From an uncultured bacterium (GTDB taxonomy: Bacteria; Bacillota; Clostridia; Lachnospirales; Lachnospiraceae): 22,309 nucleotides of DNA. The DNA lies in NCBI GenBank assembly GCA_905214675.1, contig CAJMMS010000031.1:1-22309 (forward strand), written 5' to 3'. Numbering within the stretch: position 1 is the first letter of the stretch; every line of letters starts with the position of its first letter. The translations under genes were made by a program, and so were the position numbers. Under the pieces are notes generated by a model, which saw nothing but the letters and a program-made list of their open reading frames with translations, searched no databases and was not told the DNA's origin. Shown here piece by piece: positions 22,097 to 22,309 of the stretch.

Positions 22097-22309
22097 TTAT
22101 GCCAGCTTAGATTTTGCCAGTTCTGCCAGTGTTGCAAATCCTTCTGCATCATTTACTGCCATGTCTGCCAGGATCTTGCGGTTCATTTCAACACCTGCCA
22201 GTTTCAGTCCGTACATAAATTTGCTGTAAGACAGACCATTGATTCTTGCTGCTGCGTTGATACGAGCGATCCACAGCTGTCTGAACTGACGTTTTTTCTG
22301 TTTTCTTCC
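22097..22309 (-). CDS. rplT: 50S ribosomal protein L20 (partial, N-terminus off the window)
   Basis: The last 70 codons are visible. GRKQKKRQFRQLWIARINAA is the L20 signature, followed by ARINGLSYSKFMYGLKLAG and a C-terminal helix ending LAKSKLA before TAA. L20 is an early assembly protein of the large subunit that binds 23S rRNA. In Firmicutes rplT usually ends an infC–rpmI–rplT operon controlled by an L20-responsive leader; those parts would lie beyond the right edge. The terminator at 22009–22036 agrees with its being the last gene. About 45–50 N-terminal residues are missing because of the window edge. Confidence 0.97.
   Translation of the reverse strand, partial: GRKQKKRQFRQLWIARINAAARINGLSYSKFMYGLKLAGVEMNRKILADMAVNDAEGFATLAELAKSKLA

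Overview
The window reads as ordinary chromosome of a low-to-mid G+C Gram-positive anaerobe, most likely a Lachnospiraceae-type Clostridia member. The evidence is the apt–rel–MBL–hemZ–hisS–aspS gene order, strong AGGAGG ribosome-binding sites, sigma-A promoters with extended TGN −10 boxes, lipoproteins with Ala/Gly-Cys lipoboxes, and a MacB-type ABC exporter in a cell that seems to lack TolC. The genus cannot be fixed from the sequence alone. No IS element, phage gene, CRISPR array, integrase or T-box leader was seen.

Layout (most genes on the minus strand). 1–1686: rpsB then tsf (tsf runs off the left edge), from one promoter. 1697–7767: a five-gene exporter operon in the order adaptor 1, ATPase, adaptor 2, permease, TerD-domain protein. 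Two different adaptors flank a single ATPase. One carries a 257-residue insertion in its coiled-coil hairpin and the other a strongly acidic 91-residue tail. 7789–9170: glyA with terminator and promoter, divergent from a plus-strand lipoprotein gene (9267–10403). The two promoters lie back to back among inverted repeats. 10445–10485: a strong bidirectional terminator. 10522–19328: a seven-gene operon, apt, rel, MBL hydrolase, hemZ, HD-GYP, hisS, aspS, transcribed leftwards from a promoter in front of apt. It links purine salvage, stringent response, porphyrin-type radical SAM chemistry, cyclic-dinucleotide turnover and two tRNA synthetases.

19354–21942 is a leucine-tRNA district. A tRNA-Leu(CAG) and a tRNA-Leu(AAG) lie on the minus strand, each with its own promoter, A-tract array and terminator. 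Two more tRNA-Leu(CAG) copies lie on the plus strand, identical to the first. The inverted copies bracket a secreted nuclease lipoprotein and a small unknown protein. A short structured element with a 32-codon ORF lies between the two minus-strand tRNAs. The window ends in the C-terminal part of rplT (L20).

Several starts were moved from the longest frame to the codon placed correctly behind a Shine-Dalgarno sequence (ATPase, lipoprotein, hisS, hemZ, MBL protein, apt, the small protein at 21057). The most interesting signals are the two-adaptor exporter with its odd insertions, the A34 tRNA-Leu, the palindrome that exactly fills a tRNA promoter spacer, the divergent glyA/lipoprotein control region, and the small structured element at 19604–19713.
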